A stretch of DNA of 64,000 bases from Bradyrhizobium erythrophlei (GTDB taxonomy: Bacteria; Pseudomonadota; Alphaproteobacteria; Rhizobiales; Xanthobacteraceae): positions 4,993,001 through 5,057,000 of the forward strand of contig NZ_LT670818.1 of NCBI RefSeq assembly GCF_900129505.1. Reading direction: 5' to 3'. Positions 43,323 through 51,399 of this stretch are shown here, one piece after another; the first letter of the stretch is position 1; the number at the start of each line of letters is the position of its first letter. A program made the position numbers and the translations under genes. The notes under the pieces are model-generated. The model was given only the letters and a program-made list of their open reading frames with translations. It was not told where the DNA came from and did no database searches.

Positions 43323-44417
43323 CTGTGTGTACCGAAAACTTAAACACGGGCGTAGTGGTGATGAAGTCCGCCAAGGATGGCGCGTGAACTGATCACACCG
43401 GTTCGCTGAACCGGGCGAGACACTGGTGTATCCTTGTTCAAGGATCGATGAGTTCTGACGCGGTTGTAATAGTCCGCATAAGATCGCAGGATTCGGCGCA
43501 AATGCATCTCGCCCAAGACAATGATGTGGTCCACACACTCACGTCGGATCGATCCGATCAGCCGTTCGGCAAAGCCGTTCTGCCAGGGCGAGGCTGGTGC
43601 GGTAGGCTTGTCCCGGATGCCCATGGCGCGCAATCGGCGTGTGACGATGGTGCCATAAATGCGATCCCGATCGCGGATGAGGTAGTCCGGAGCCTCATCC
43701 CAAGGAAACGCCTCCGTTATTTGACGTGCAACCCATTCTGCCGTCGGATTTGCTGTGACGTTGATCCAGACAAGGTCTCTGCGGTCGAGCCGGACAATGA
43801 CGAAGGCATAGAGCAGGTCGAAACCGATAGTTGGAACAACGAACAGGTCCGTGGCGGCAATGTCCGGCGCGTGGTTACGCAAGAAGGTTCGCCATCCCTG
43901 GCTGGGTGGCCCCCGTCGTTTGACCATGTACTTGGCGACGCTCGACTGCGCGATCTCAAACCCGAGCTTGAGCAGTTCGCCGTGGATCCGTGGCGCACCC
44001 CAAAGCGGATTTTCCATGCTCATCCGCCGGATCAATACGCGCAGCTCCGTGTCGATCCGCGGTCGCCCTCCCTGTGGGCGCGACTTCCAACGCCAGTAGC
44101 AGCGAAAGCCGGCCCGATGCCAACGAACGAGCGTCTCGGGCCGGATGATCGTGAGGACCTGCAGGATCGACGGAACCCAGCGGTAGAGCTGGATAAAGAA
44201 CCAGCGATCATTGTTCGTAAGCCGGACGCGACCATGCAGCTTACGCCTCAAGACCATCAACTGATGTCGAAGCACCGCGTTCTCAGCTTCAAGCCGTAAC
44301 TTCGACTTGAATGGAGAGGCTAGGACGGCCAGAACGTAACAGAGCAGCCCGATCATTCCGCCAGCTTAGGCGATTCCATCACGTCAGCAACTCGGAAGAG
44401 GTTTTCGGTACACACAG
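43323..44417 (-). mobile_element. insertion sequence with integrase-core transposase
   Basis: Its ends carry a 17-bp perfect inverted repeat, CTGTGTGTACCGAAAAC (43323-43339 and, inverted, 44401-44417). The ~1.1-kb element holds one transposase gene on the minus strand. No clear target duplication was found. The element separates the OYE flank from the remnant-rich region. Confidence 0.8.
43340..44356 (-). CDS. DDE integrase-core transposase of the insertion sequence
   Basis: This 338-aa protein has an N-terminal helical part (LRLEAENAVLRHQLMVLRRK) and a retroviral-type integrase core: D in DLFVVPTIGFDLLY, the second D in DRDRIYG, and E in WQNGFAERLIGSIRRE. It fits the IS481/IS3-like integrase group often annotated in Bradyrhizobium. 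Its reading frame is complete, so the IS may be active. It nearly fills the space between the inverted repeats. Confidence 0.88.
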   Translation of the reverse strand: MIGLLCYVLAVLASPFKSKLRLEAENAVLRHQLMVLRRKLHGRVRLTNNDRWFFIQLYRWVPSILQVLTIIRPETLVRWHRAGFRCYWRWKSRPQGGRPRIDTELRVLIRRMSMENPLWGAPRIHGELLKLGFEIAQSSVAKYMVKRRGPPSQGWRTFLRNHAPDIAATDLFVVPTIGFDLLYAFVIVRLDRRDLVWINVTANPTAEWVARQITEAFPWDEAPDYLIRDRDRIYGTIVTRRLRAMGIRDKPTAPASPWQNGFAERLIGSIRRECVDHIIVLGEMHLRRILRSYADYYNRVRTHRSLNKDTPVSRPVQRTGVISSRAILGGLHHHYARV

Positions 44418-44873
44418 GCCTCTATCTTGAGATTTTGTCTTTAAGTGAAAGTACTGAGACACTGACCCCTGAGGGCTGCGGTCTGTTCGTCACGGCTTGG
44501 GCGCCATATTCGTCCTGGTGCAGCCAGCCATGAAAAACGGGCACGCAAGTCGATAAGGCGCGCAAGAACCGCTGCGTCACCTGATTTCGTGCGAGGCAGC
44601 ATCGCTATGAGCGGCCGAAGACGCGAATGTTCATCAGTTGATTCCAACTCCGACATACCGCTCCAACCCCAGAGCGACTGCATGCTGCCTGCGTTTCCCG
44701 ATTTGCGCAGAACAGAACTCATTCCCAAATATGTAATGCAAAACTCGCGAAATCAGTACGTTTGTTGATTCGCGTAATGAATGACCACAGTTGGCGCGCA
44801 AAGCGGCCGTTCATACGCAGACAGCATCCAACGACGGGCGCGACCCAGTCGTCATGTCCCCCTTCGCTGCCGT
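44418..44873. other. 456-bp gap without a recognised gene
   Basis: A minus-strand open frame (44441-44728) reads a Ser/Arg-rich protein with no motif; I do not consider it supported. The region starts at the IS edge and runs into gene remnants. Confidence 0.4.
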
Positions 44874-45000
44874 TCACGAAGCAACCTTGGCGACGCCCAT
44901 CTGCTGGAGCAGTGTCAGATTATCTTCGATATGCCAGTTGTCGATGATGCGGCCGTTCTGGGTCCGCTTTTGGTAATGCCAACCCCATCTTGCGCGTCGC
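44874..45000 (-). pseudogene. 3' remnant of a SnoaL-like ester cyclase/hydratase gene
   Basis: The minus-strand frame reads GRIIDNWHIEDNLTLLQQMG and then a stop, which matches the C-terminal end of SnoaL-like (NTF2-fold) proteins (typically W-HI-D-LTLL-QLG). Upstream residues do not match the family, so only ~40 codons survive. It meets the deformylase remnant on the other strand. Confidence 0.55.
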
Positions 45001-45560
45001 CATTGCCGCATTCGGCGCTCCGTAACGGCACACGAAGTGTACGGCAAGAACTGTTCGGCACTCCCGCGCTTCACGAACTGATCGATGTCATGCGTGTGAC
45101 GCTCGGGGGAAATGGCGTAATTGCCGTGCCATTACGCCTTTTCGTAATTGAGGACACTCAAGATCGGATGGGCCATCTGACTCCCAAACAGCAAAAGGCT
45201 CGGAATCGATATCCGTTCCCGTTTGAGGCAGTCATCAATCCGATCTGGTACGCGACTTCCCCGGAGATGGTGATCGAGACAGAGGGGTGTCTCAGCATTC
45301 CCGGTTTTAAGGCGGACGTTTGCCGCTACTAGGCGATCGAGGTTGAAGGATTTCAGGCGAATGGCCGGCGGAAAACTTGGTCCGTCAAAGGATGGCCGGC
45401 GCGCATCTTTCAACACGAAAGCGATCACCTTGACGGACGGCTGCTTACCGATTGCATGCTTCCAAGAACGCTCACTTCGACCGAGCCGCACGGTACAGGT
45501 GCTTCGTCCAACCTACTCCAACGCCTCGCCATTTCGATCCAACCGCCCAAGGAAAAATGA
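45000..45560 (+). pseudogene. peptide deformylase remnant
   Basis: The frame contains ELFGTPALHELIDVM, NGVIAVPLRLFVIED, the metal-site motif EGCLSIPG and, after an in-frame TAG at 45330, QHESDHLDG with the HExxH-like zinc site. The AAPQIG motif of active enzymes is collapsed to AVP. A deletion plus the internal stop show decay. Peptide deformylase removes the formyl group from new proteins; an accessory copy like this is dispensable. Confidence 0.75.
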
Positions 45561-45849
45561 AGGGGATTTGTGTGAATCGATGTGACCCCTCACTTGCCGC
45601 GAGACGCCGGTAGCCGCGCGATCATCGTGCGCAGTGTCCTTCGGCACTTCTCGGCTGGTGCCGATCTCGATATTTTCGATAAGCGCGCGGAGTAGGGAGA
45701 GTCGATCTAGCCAGTGAAAACCGACGTTTGAACGGCGTCGAAGATCTTCGCTTCATGGAATTGCTGCCGATGCCGTTGATCGCGAGCGTCCATGGACCTC
45801 AACCTGTTTGGCCGCACCTGGTTGGTGAATCTTAGTTTCGATTCCCTCC
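45561..45849. other. 289-bp gap without a recognised gene
   Basis: No frame with motif support was seen on either strand between the deformylase remnant and the response regulator remnant. Confidence 0.35.
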
Positions 45850-45903
45850 GGCTACGTCTCGCGCATTGGCTATGTGTTCGCGCTGCCAGTTGAGCCATTC
45901 TAA
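45850..45903 (+). pseudogene. 3' scrap of an OmpR-type response regulator gene
   Basis: The DNA reads RIGYVFALPVEPF and stops, equivalent to the GVGYVFALPVQPV end of the regulator remnant at 54044-54581. Only the final wing of the DNA-binding domain is left. Confidence 0.55.
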
Positions 45904-46016
45904 GAATGATTAGAATGTGGCGCCGCGAAATTACGGCCGTAACCGTATTCTCCACGCCAGTGATGATCCCGTAACTGCCAGTCGTCAAAGCTTCGCGCCT
46001 GTTCAGGGAGAATCTT
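45904..46016. promoter_or_regulatory. conserved noncoding block before the DUF1127 gene (copy 1)
   Basis: It shares GTGGCGCC, a TTACGGCCGTAA palindrome and GTGATGATCCCGTAACTG with the block at 54582-54695. Both follow an OmpR-type 3' end and end in GGGAGAATCT or GGAGAATCTC before an (A/G)TG-TTG-CCG start. Confidence 0.55.
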
Positions 46017-46250
46017 ATGTTGCCGAAATGCCAATCCTCTTCGTCGCCTTCGTTGGGCGCCTATCAGCGAACCCTAACCACGTCTGCGGGCAGTCTTCGA
46101 ACGATGCTCGTCGAGCGCGGGCGCCGGGAGCGAGAGATCAAAAAGGCCGTCGCTGCCTTGGCGAAACTCGATGACCGGACATTGCGGGATATCGGCATTC
46201 CTCAGCGGTCGCAGATTGAGCAGGTCGTGAGGTACTGCCGTGATTGCTGA
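46017..46250 (+). CDS. DUF1127 domain small protein
   Basis: This 77-aa protein has the DUF1127 signature near its C terminus (AALAKLDDRTLRDIGIPQRS), following a basic region (ERGRREREIKKA). Arg-rich DUF1127 proteins of alphaproteobacteria affect RNA turnover, phosphate and stress responses, as known for some Agrobacterium and Rhodobacter members. GGGAGAA lies 6 bp before the ATG. The upstream block is shared with the P450 remnant at 54696. Confidence 0.75.
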   Translation: MLPKCQSSSSPSLGAYQRTLTTSAGSLRTMLVERGRREREIKKAVAALAKLDDRTLRDIGIPQRSQIEQVVRYCRDC

Positions 46251-46320
46251 CGTGGTCAGCTATGCAATCGCCGCATTCGGCTTCATCCATGCAGTGCTTG
46301 GCTTGTTCGTCTCCGACTAG
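46240..46320 (+). CDS. possible 26-aa membrane mini-protein
   Basis: A GTG start overlapping the DUF1127 stop opens a frame reading VSYAIAAFGFIHAVLGLFVS, a single hydrophobic helix, then a stop. The overlap could give translational coupling. There is no independent support beyond composition and position. Confidence 0.3.
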   Translation: MIADVVSYAIAAFGFIHAVLGLFVSD

Positions 46321-46486
46321 CCTTGAAATTCATTCAGCGCGAGCGAGGGTTGAAGGGGTGATGCGCTTTCGGCTGCTGCCTCGGTGGGACGGTCAAGACG
46401 TTGAAGCGCCACCAGCAACGCCGCGCATCCGTGGGCTAGAAGTTAATGACTCAAGGCATCTCACTTCTTGGTGACGGGAGGGGAAC

Positions 46487-47365
46487 ATGAACGCTGACCG
46501 GTTAATCGAAGAATGGAGGCAGCAGGGCCGTGTTCTCGAGGTCGAGGGGGCGAACACGGTCTTGTGGCGGATGGGCCAGGGAGAGACCGTTATTTGTGTT
46601 CATGGGGTTCCCACTTCTGGCTTTCTTTATCGAAAGCTTCTGCCGGAATTGGCCAGCCGCGGGTTTGAGGGGATCACTCTTGATTTACCGGGATTAGGTC
46701 TTGCCGATCGGCCGGCCGATTTCGATTACAGCTGGAGCGGGTTCGCCACGTGGTATCTGAAAGCCATCGACGCGGCAGGTATAAGAGATTTTCATTTTGT
46801 GGTTCACGACATAGGGGGGCCTGTCGGTTTTGAAATCATCCGGCGCGTTCCCAGTAGAATTAAGTCGCTCACGGTTCTCAATACGCTCGTCGATGTGAGC
46901 CAATTCCGGCGGCCGTGGGTCATGGAGCCTTTTGCCTGGCCGGTCGTCGGCTGGCTTTGGTTACAATCCGCGCGAACTCCGATGTTTTACGTTCTCAATA
47001 AAACGTTCGGCACGCGCAACATCAGCAGAGCAGAGTCCGCTGCTTATGCCCAGCTTCTCTTGGGGCCAGATAGCGGACGAGCGTTCCTCCAGATTATGCG
47101 GAGCTTCGAACGGACCCCCGCTTTTGAGCAGGGTATCAAGGCCGCTCTGAAGGCGCGAAAATTCCCGGCCCAGATCATTTGGGGCAAGGATGATCCAGCT
47201 TTGAGAATGAAAAAATACGCACCTTATTTGCTGAAGGCTTTGGATACCGAAAGCTACCAGGTGGTTTACGGAAAACATTTTTTGCAGGAAGACTCTTCCC
47301 CCGCGATTGCGTCTTTAATCGCCAGATTGACCAGCGCGTCGGGTAGTGCTGCGGAATCGCCGTGA
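46487..47365 (+). CDS. alpha/beta hydrolase with Asp nucleophile (haloalkane dehalogenase/epoxide hydrolase-like)
   Basis: This 292-aa protein has HGVPTSGFLYRKLLPEL at the oxyanion site, VVHDIGGPVGFE as the elbow with nucleophile Asp, WGKDDPALR and GKHFLQEDSSP with the catalytic His. It resembles the frameshifted hydrolase at 20941 more than the dehalogenase at 5526. GGAGGGGAAC precedes the ATG. No obvious operon partner lies near; a 170-bp gap separates it from the DUF1127 gene. Confidence 0.87.
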   Translation: MNADRLIEEWRQQGRVLEVEGANTVLWRMGQGETVICVHGVPTSGFLYRKLLPELASRGFEGITLDLPGLGLADRPADFDYSWSGFATWYLKAIDAAGIRDFHFVVHDIGGPVGFEIIRRVPSRIKSLTVLNTLVDVSQFRRPWVMEPFAWPVVGWLWLQSARTPMFYVLNKTFGTRNISRAESAAYAQLLLGPDSGRAFLQIMRSFERTPAFEQGIKAALKARKFPAQIIWGKDDPALRMKKYAPYLLKALDTESYQVVYGKHFLQEDSSPAIASLIARLTSASGSAAESP

Positions 47366-47933
47366 AACCCCTCATTGCGAGCTTCTACAGCGCACTTCGT
47401 GACGATCGCGGCAGTCGAGATGGGCGTCGAGCGTCCGCTGATGGCGGATATTGTTGAAAAAGTCTTCTTGCGGCAGGGGACTCAAGTTCTCCGAGCCGTA
47501 GGCGCAATGATCGATTAATAATGTGGGGGACTACACCGCCGCGGGCCAAACTCACAGGCGATTCCGGTAACGGATTTGCGGCGGCATTGATCGACGATTG
47601 TCGCTTGTTTCGTCCTTTGGCGGAAAATCAGCCGCAGGGCTTTTTTGGGGCTTTTGCAACAGCATCGGCAAAAGCGGACACTCAACCGCAAACGAAGGCT
47701 CATGACTAGTAGCGAGCGAACAGAGACCTATCCGAATCTCTAACTGGTGGGGAATTGCAAGCAATACGGTCGCGTGGAGGCTTCGCGTTTCCGTAGCAGC
47801 GCCGTCTCGCCTAGTGTTCGCCTCGTGTTTGTTCGCTGGCCTACAATCGCAACCGTTTTCCCGAGACTGAAATAGCGCGGTAGCGCGGCCCGGCCAATTT
47901 GGTGCCTGCCATCAGCAACGGGAGACCAGCCAA
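47366..47933. other. 568-bp gap, possible MITE-like relic inside
   Basis: No gene is supported. Near-matching ends TGTTGAAAAAG (about 47454) and CTTTTGCAACA (about 47651, inverted) lie ~200 bp apart and could be the inverted ends of a small non-autonomous element. The repeat match is short, so this is tentative. Confidence 0.3.
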
Positions 47934-49547
47934 ATGAAAGTGACCCCAGCAGGTGCTTTGATGCACCAGGTGCAAACTCGGCCAAAAAGTGCGGCATTTG
48001 TCTTTCACGAAGAAGTGTGGACCTACGAGCGGCTTGCGGTCGAGGCCGAAAGCCTGGCGCGCGGAATGTCGGTACGCGGCATCGGGCCGGGGGATCGCGT
48101 TGCCATTCACATGGTGAACCGGCCCGAAATGATCGTCGCCTATTATGCCTGCTTTCAATTGGGGGCGATCGCGGTACCATTGCGAACCGCATTCAAATTC
48201 GCTGAACTCGCTCCCATTCTGCGCCGGCTGAGACCGGCGCTCTACCTTGGTGAAATGAGCCTTTACGATAATGTCGCCGCGGTTGACGCCTCGATCCTGG
48301 CGCTTGACAAGCGCTTTGTCGTCAAAGGAACCTTCGAGGACGACGGTGTCCAGCCGTGGGAAGCCCTATTCGACGCCCCCGGTAACGAGAGTTTGTCGAC
48401 CCCACCGGGTTCCTATAAACCATCGGTTCTGATCACCACATCCGGAACTACCGGCGAACCCAAATTCGTCGTTCATACGCCGGCGACACTGGCCGAAACG
48501 ACGGACCTGCTGATCAGGAATTGGGGATTGTCGGACGGCGATATCATGATCGAGCCCTTGCCGCTGGCGCATATGAGCGGGCTCATCACGTCGCTCGCCT
48601 TCATTCAGTTCGGCGCCCTTTTCGTCCTGCTCGAAAGTTTTGACGCGGATATCGTCCTCGACACCGTCGAACGCCATTGCTGCACCTGGTTGGCCGGTTT
48701 TCCGGCCCAATATGCGGCAATGCTTGGGTGCCAACTGGCCCGGCCGCGCAATCTGAAGTCCTTGCGAATCTGCCTGACCGGAGCGGATACCTGTCCGGTC
48801 GATCTGCAGGAGCGCGTCACCGCGACCTTTGGCGCTCCGCTCTACAACGTCTGGGGTGCAACGGAAGTCGTGGGATCTCTGACCTTCGGCCTGCGACCCG
48901 GACCGGTCGTGCGGGTCCCCAAGGGTGCGCGGATCCGGTTGGTCGATGCAAAAGGCGCAGATGTCGGCAACGGTGAGGTTGGCGAACTCCTGATCCGCGG
49001 CGGAAACGTCTTCGACGGCTACTGGAACGATCCGAAAGCAACCGGCGAAAGCCTGAGGGCCGGCTGGTATCACACCGGCGATCTGATGCGGCGCGGCGAG
49101 GGAGACGAGCTCTGGTTCGTATCCCGCAAGAAGGACATTATCATTCGCGGCGGCACCAACATCTCACCCGTCGAAGTGGAGCAGGCGCTGGTCGCCTCGC
49201 ATCCTGCGGTCAGGGAAGCCGCGGTGGTTGGCATACCGGATGCCGTACTCGGTCAACGCATGGTCGGTTTTGTCAAGCTCGCAGACGGAGCCAAGGACAC
49301 GGTCGTCTCCGAAATCCTGGGCAATGTCGCGACGCGGCTTGCATCCTACAAGGTGCCCGAGAGCCTCGAGATAATCGACGAACTGCCCCGCAACGCGCTG
49401 AGCAAGGTCGATCGCAACGCGCTGCAGGCCATCGCGGCCAAGACCGACCAGGCCGACAAAGCTGGCCCTGCGCTGATTGAAGCGATGGCGTTGCAACCTA
49501 AACAGCCCGACGCGCGGCTGCCCAGTCGCGTGGCTCGGATCAGCTAG
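47934..49547 (+). CDS. ANL-superfamily acyl/aryl-CoA ligase or adenylating enzyme
   Basis: This 537-aa protein has the ATP-binding motif TTSGTTGEPKF (about 166-176), YNVWGATEVVG (A5), the hinge YHTGDLM...SRKKDIIIRGG (A7-A8) and the catalytic Lys in PRNALSKVDR (A10). It activates a carboxylate as an adenylate and usually transfers it to CoA. It lies 106 bp before a CRGC peptide gene, followed by a condensation-like acyltransferase and a glycosyltransferase, so it may supply the acyl group for those. The substrate is unknown. Confidence 0.9.
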   Translation: MKVTPAGALMHQVQTRPKSAAFVFHEEVWTYERLAVEAESLARGMSVRGIGPGDRVAIHMVNRPEMIVAYYACFQLGAIAVPLRTAFKFAELAPILRRLRPALYLGEMSLYDNVAAVDASILALDKRFVVKGTFEDDGVQPWEALFDAPGNESLSTPPGSYKPSVLITTSGTTGEPKFVVHTPATLAETTDLLIRNWGLSDGDIMIEPLPLAHMSGLITSLAFIQFGALFVLLESFDADIVLDTVERHCCTWLAGFPAQYAAMLGCQLARPRNLKSLRICLTGADTCPVDLQERVTATFGAPLYNVWGATEVVGSLTFGLRPGPVVRVPKGARIRLVDAKGADVGNGEVGELLIRGGNVFDGYWNDPKATGESLRAGWYHTGDLMRRGEGDELWFVSRKKDIIIRGGTNISPVEVEQALVASHPAVREAAVVGIPDAVLGQRMVGFVKLADGAKDTVVSEILGNVATRLASYKVPESLEIIDELPRNALSKVDRNALQAIAAKTDQADKAGPALIEAMALQPKQPDARLPSRVARIS

Positions 49548-49653
49548 GTCCCTCCACACAGGATTCCATGTGAACCGAAAACGGCTGACGTCGGCGACAT
49601 CACGCGCCGACTCACGCCGAGACGATTTGCGCCGAACCCGGGAGATCTAAATC

Positions 49654-49944
49654 ATGCGAAACTTGATCAGGACAATTGTGTTGCTGGCTATCTTCGGCAG
49701 TCGCGCGACGATTGCGCAGACCGTTGGAAGCGCGACATCGTCGGCGCAGTCCGCACGTGCAACCGCACCCTCTCTGCTCGTGCCCTCATTGCTGACGCAA
49801 AATACACCATTGATCGGCGCGCCGGTCGGCCACCGCCAACCGCATGCGCGTGACGTTCCATCCGAGAACCCCGGCGATCTCGAGCATATCGGGGAGGAGG
49901 ATGCAGCCGTGGATCGCAAGCTCAATATTTGCCGCGGCTGCTGA
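49654..49944 (+). CDS. small secreted peptide ending in CRGC (copy 3, divergent)
   Basis: This 96-aa precursor has a signal peptide (MRNLIRTIVLLAIFG, cleavage near ATIA). The mature part carries PVGHRQPHARDVP and ends DRKLNICRGC. Outside these blocks it differs from copies 1 and 2 and has a Ser/Ala-rich linker. GGGAGAT precedes the ATG. Neither the 46-bp element nor the palindrome is seen upstream, so its control differs. It lies 13 bp before an acyltransferase gene, so the two are co-transcribed. Unrecognised family. Confidence 0.78.
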   Translation: MRNLIRTIVLLAIFGSRATIAQTVGSATSSAQSARATAPSLLVPSLLTQNTPLIGAPVGHRQPHARDVPSENPGDLEHIGEEDAAVDRKLNICRGC

Positions 49945-49957
49945 GGTTATTGGCTGA

Positions 49958-51193
49958 ATGCCCGTTGCAAATCGTATCCGCCCGCTTGGCTGCTGCGAGA
50001 GGTTCTTCCGTCTTTATTCGCTCGCCTTTCCCGTACATTTCTGTCTCGTCGCTCAAATCGGAGGCGCGTTTGATGCGGCCAGGCTCAGCGCGGCGTTCGA
50101 TCAGGTTCGCAGGCGGCATCCCGCGCTGAGGGTCTGTATCGTTGACGATGCAGAAACCGGACCGGCGTTCCATGAAACCGATAACTCGATCGAAGTCCAT
50201 GCGGCTCCGGTTGACGCAGACATCGACTGGCGCGGGGTCGTCGAAAGTGAACTTACTCTGCCTTTCGACACGACGCCGGGGCCGCTCATGCGGGCGACGG
50301 CTTTGTGGGCATCCGACGGCGCTTCGATCGTCCTGACGTTTCATCATGCGATGGCCGACGCGCTGTCAGGAATTCGTGTTCTCGACGATCTCATGCGTGC
50401 TCTCGCCGGCGAGCATCTCGACGCACTGTCGCCGCTTCCTCCCCTTGAAGAAATGCTCGCCATTTCCGCCGCCAATTCGCCCGTCCCGCAGCATACAGCG
50501 TTCCGTACTAATATCTCGCCAGCCTCCGAGCGGGTTGCACAAGCGTCCGATAAGCTCGCCGTGAATATCGCGATCTTGGAATGGGACCAGAAAGAGACCG
50601 CCCGCCTCATACAGTGCTGCAAGGAGAACGGTACGACGGTACATGGCGCAATCTGTGCTGCCGCCTCACGTCACCTCCCACCTTCCGACGCCAATGCAAT
50701 AAGGCTGCACTGCCCTATGGACTTGAGTAGGATCGCGTCAATTGAAGCCGGCCACTGCGGCGTCTTTATCGGCGCCGGCGTCGTCGAGATCCCCGCGGCG
50801 CGCCAACAGTCCCTCTGGCGCGATGCTCGCGAAATTGTCGATCGCTTGCGGGCGGCGAGATCGCCCGCGGCGGTGACAGCAATGCTGCAATGGATAGCGG
50901 CCGAGTTTCCGCCGACGGCCGGCAGGCAGGAGGTAGAGGAGTTCTTTGCTTCCCAACCGCAAAGTGCTGCAGTCATCTCGAATCTCGGCGTCCTGCCCCT
51001 TGCGGTAGATTATGGGCCGCTGACGCTCAAGGCGATCTGGGGGCCGGCTATGTTGACTAATCTTCCTGCCGATCGGCAGACCATAGGCGTCAATACGTTC
51101 GCCGGCCGGCTCCGTATGGTTCATCAGAGCTACCAGCCGATCCCTGGCCTTCTGGACGCGATCCGTCGGACTCTTCTCAGCTCCTGTGCCTAG
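49958..51193 (+). CDS. condensation-domain-like acyltransferase
   Basis: This 411-aa protein has the active-site motif HHAMADALSG near residue 129, matching HHxxxDG of NRPS condensation domains and Pap/wax-ester-type acyltransferases, and a C-terminal region with NTFAGRLRMVHQSY. As a free-standing protein it would join an acyl group from CoA or a carrier to an alcohol or amine. Neighbours (ligase upstream, glycosyltransferase downstream) suggest an acylated glycoside or lipid product. No carrier protein is visible nearby. Confidence 0.78.
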   Translation: MPVANRIRPLGCCERFFRLYSLAFPVHFCLVAQIGGAFDAARLSAAFDQVRRRHPALRVCIVDDAETGPAFHETDNSIEVHAAPVDADIDWRGVVESELTLPFDTTPGPLMRATALWASDGASIVLTFHHAMADALSGIRVLDDLMRALAGEHLDALSPLPPLEEMLAISAANSPVPQHTAFRTNISPASERVAQASDKLAVNIAILEWDQKETARLIQCCKENGTTVHGAICAAASRHLPPSDANAIRLHCPMDLSRIASIEAGHCGVFIGAGVVEIPAARQQSLWRDAREIVDRLRAARSPAAVTAMLQWIAAEFPPTAGRQEVEEFFASQPQSAAVISNLGVLPLAVDYGPLTLKAIWGPAMLTNLPADRQTIGVNTFAGRLRMVHQSYQPIPGLLDAIRRTLLSSCA

Positions 51194-51399
51194 CGTCGCG
51201 GCCACAATCGGAGCGCGTCGCACCCGATTCCCATATTGATTTGTACCGTCGCAAAGCCATCACACATTGCAGCCGTAACCGTTTCGCGCTGCCGCGAAGC
51301 CGAGGCGTAACAGCGATCCTCCACCCTGTTCTCTGCTTGAGCCGACCCGTCGGACATTTCTCGGATGGGAGCTCTTTCCGGCAACCAGGAACAGGTCAC

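Noticed and set aside
43083..43343. 86-codon plus-strand frame ending inside the IS terminal repeat
   Set aside because: No recognisable domain; its end depends on the IS border, so coding is unlikely.
44441..44728. 95-codon minus-strand frame next to the IS
   Set aside because: No motif, no credible ribosome site, and located in a decayed stretch.
47521..47709. 62-codon frame in the gap before the ligase gene
   Set aside because: No motif, and it lies between the possible MITE ends.
49654..51193. Reading the CRGC peptide plus acyltransferase as a classic RiPP cluster
   Set aside because: The peptide has a Sec-type signal rather than a RiPP leader and no known modifying enzyme, recognition element or peptidase is adjacent.
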